The translations under genes were made by a program, and so were the position numbers. A stretch of DNA of 12,838 nucleotides, taken from assembly GCA_964548045.1 (NCBI GenBank), contig CAZJQZ010000065.1, positions 1 through 12,838 of the forward strand, read 5' to 3'. Shown piece after piece: positions 11,688 through 12,838 of the stretch (position 1 is its first letter; each line of letters opens with the position of its first letter). The DNA is from JBGLNL01 sp964548045. Lineage in GTDB: Bacteria; Chloroflexota; Dehalococcoidia; SZUA-161; SpSt-899. The notes under the pieces were generated by a model. That model was not told the DNA's origin and searched no databases. It worked only from the letters and a program-made list of their open reading frames with translations.

Positions 11688-12443
11688 ATGGACCAGATCA
11701 GGCAGGCGGCACAATTACTTTCACAATCCTCCAGAGTAGTAGTTTTCACCGGTGCGGGCATCAGCACAGAATCCGGACTTTCCGACTTCCGCAGTCCGGG
11801 TGGCCTGTGGGAGAATTACGATCCCAGCGAGTTCACTTTCGACCGCATTGTGAGTGATAAGAGAATAAGAGAGAAGTACTGGCAATTTCAAAAGGTGCTG
11901 TGGCCGGAGATTGTACAGGCACAACCCAATGCAGCCCATCTGGGAATCGTCGAACTGGACCGGATGAAAAAACTCGATTGTGTCATCACCCAGAACATCG
12001 ACGGCTTGCATCAAAAGGCCGGACTTGCCAATGAGAAAGTCATCGAGATTCACGGAACCAACCGCTGGGTAATGTGCCTTTCGTGCGCCAAACGCTATCC
12101 CAGAGAAGAAATACAGCAACGGCTGGAGAACGGAGAGAACGACCCCTCTTGCGATGAATGTGGCGGCATTCTAAAACCAGCCACCATCTCCTTCGGACAG
12201 GCCATGCCCGTAAAAGAGACTCAACTGGCTGAGGAAAAATCCGCCTCATGCGATCTTTTTCTGGTAATTGGCTCCTCGCTGGTGGTGTATCCGGCGGCGC
12301 AGATGCCAGTGCTGGCCAAAAAGAGCGGCGCCAAACTGATTATCATCAACGCCACTTCTACACCCCATAGCGATCGCGCCGACCTCATCATTCAGGAAAA
12401 AGCCGGGGAGACGATGGCGCGGATCGTCAACCTTCTGCAGTAA
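11688..12443 (+). CDS. Sir2-family NAD-dependent protein deacylase (sirtuin)
   Basis: A protein of 251 residues with all sirtuin motifs: FTGAGISTESGLSDFRS (residues 20-36) for NAD binding, TQNIDGLHQKAG (101-112), the catalytic His122 in EIHGTNRW, a zinc module of Cys130, Cys133, Cys155 and Cys158, GPATISFGQ-type KPATISFGQAMP, VIGSSLVVYPA and IINATSTP. It should remove acetyl or other acyl groups from lysines with NAD. I do not see the Tyr-x-x-Arg pair that favours succinyl groups in CobB-like class III members, so deacetylation or another acyl preference is more likely. AAGGAG overlaps the end of the unknown gene, and the stop lies three bases before the ATG. It belongs with the HAD and unknown genes in one operon. 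Confidence 0.95.
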   Translation: MDQIRQAAQLLSQSSRVVVFTGAGISTESGLSDFRSPGGLWENYDPSEFTFDRIVSDKRIREKYWQFQKVLWPEIVQAQPNAAHLGIVELDRMKKLDCVITQNIDGLHQKAGLANEKVIEIHGTNRWVMCLSCAKRYPREEIQQRLENGENDPSCDECGGILKPATISFGQAMPVKETQLAEEKSASCDLFLVIGSSLVVYPAAQMPVLAKKSGAKLIIINATSTPHSDRADLIIQEKAGETMARIVNLLQ

Positions 12444-12635
12444 TTGAATCCCTGCCCCCTTTTAATTCCCCCCGGTTATTTTGCGCTCGATTTTATATTT
12501 TGTTTTCAAAGTGTGGACTCGCCCTTACTAAAATGTTACAATTAAGCAAATTAGGTTTTTCTTCATCGTCGAATGCAGAAAAAACTCAAATTTAAATAAA
12601 CAATGCTCGAAGTACGTGCTTAAAGGAGTAGATAC
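12444..12635 (+). other. 192-bp intergenic region, AT-rich
   Basis: It follows the sirtuin stop and precedes the next plus-strand gene. I find no hairpin with a T-run that would be a clear terminator, though CCCCC and T-rich runs follow the stop. The AT-rich part (12490-12600) probably holds the promoter of the next gene, but no -35/-10 pair stands out. AAGGAG at 12623-12628 is the ribosome site of the following gene. Confidence 0.4.
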
Positions 12636-12838
12636 ATGAAAAAACTGGCATTAATTGCTTTTGTGCTAATCATAGCCGTTGCCGTAATCACTTCGATAAT
12701 GATGACTCAGGAAGAACCTGAAAGTACAACACCGATCACCACATCTTCAGCAGGAACTTTTCACATCAGCCAATGGGATGGTTATACATGGCAGGTAGTT
12801 TACAACCATCAATTTCCCGTACATTACAGCACCGAAGA
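12636..12838 (+). CDS. N-terminus of a membrane-anchored or secreted protein, cut by the window edge
   Basis: Only 67 codons are seen. The protein starts MKKLALIAFVLIIAVAVITS, a Lys pair followed by about 17 hydrophobic residues, which is an uncleaved anchor or signal peptide. No lipobox Cys is present. A Thr/Ser/Pro-rich linker (EEPESTTPITTSSAG) follows, then a folded domain seems to begin (FHISQWDGYTWQVVYNHQFP). AAGGAG lies seven bases before the ATG. The visible part does not identify a family. It has its own upstream region and is probably not part of the sirtuin operon. Confidence 0.8.
   Translation, partial: MKKLALIAFVLIIAVAVITSIMMTQEEPESTTPITTSSAGTFHISQWDGYTWQVVYNHQFPVHYSTE

Noticed and set aside
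1..12838. CRISPR array, tRNA, rRNA, transposase or phage genes
   Set aside because: I saw no regularly spaced repeats, cloverleaf candidates, transposase motifs or terminal inverted repeats with target duplications.

Overview
The window reads as part of the chromosome of a strict anaerobe with a base composition near 50% GC. The dense iron-sulfur and metal-cofactor gene content fits anaerobic bacteria such as Dehalococcoidia-like Chloroflexota, sulfate reducers or acetogens. The conserved unknown protein at 10992-11684 resembles, from memory, proteins of Dehalococcoidia; no rRNA or other phylogenetic marker is present, so the lineage is an inference. I see no mobile element, CRISPR array, tRNA or rRNA.

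Layout. A long minus-strand gene train runs from 10217 down to 1 and leaves the window. It opens with a DUF134-type regulator whose upstream region holds a perfect 32-bp palindrome (10227-10258) overlapping a plausible promoter. In reading order it then encodes: a Gly/Arg/aromatic-rich 72-aa protein, a DUF5320-type protein, a NifX-like protein with a C-terminal coiled coil, a glycine-rich double zinc ribbon, a MinD-type ATPase with an inserted 2[4Fe-4S] ferredoxin, an 84-aa partner, a second MinD/ferredoxin ATPase, an FmdB-type zinc ribbon, a short NifX-like protein, an IscU/NifU-like scaffold and a DsrE-like protein. These are followed by a MetV-like (MTHFR C-terminal domain) Fe-S protein, a class I methyltransferase, a J-domain protein, a CGGC-domain protein, a COG0731-like radical SAM protein, an MBL-fold hydrolase and the N-terminal part of an HdrD/GlpC-like Fe-S protein. 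Many junctions are tight, and three are 4-bp ATGA overlaps.

On the plus strand, divergent from the regulator, lies a HAD hydrolase, a conserved unknown protein and a sirtuin (10342-12443), which look like one operon. After a 192-bp gap comes the start of a membrane-anchored or secreted protein that runs off the right edge.

How it may work. The core (two MinD/ferredoxin ATPases, NifX-like proteins, DUF134) resembles the ORP (orange protein, Mo-Cu cluster) operon of Desulfovibrio. Here it is extended by an IscU-like scaffold, a sulfur-carrier-like DsrE, a J-domain protein, zinc ribbons and a redox/C1-like tail. Together they could form an assembly and delivery line for an Fe-S or mixed-metal cofactor; this is inference. 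No cysteine desulfurase and no obvious apo-enzyme target are visible in the window.
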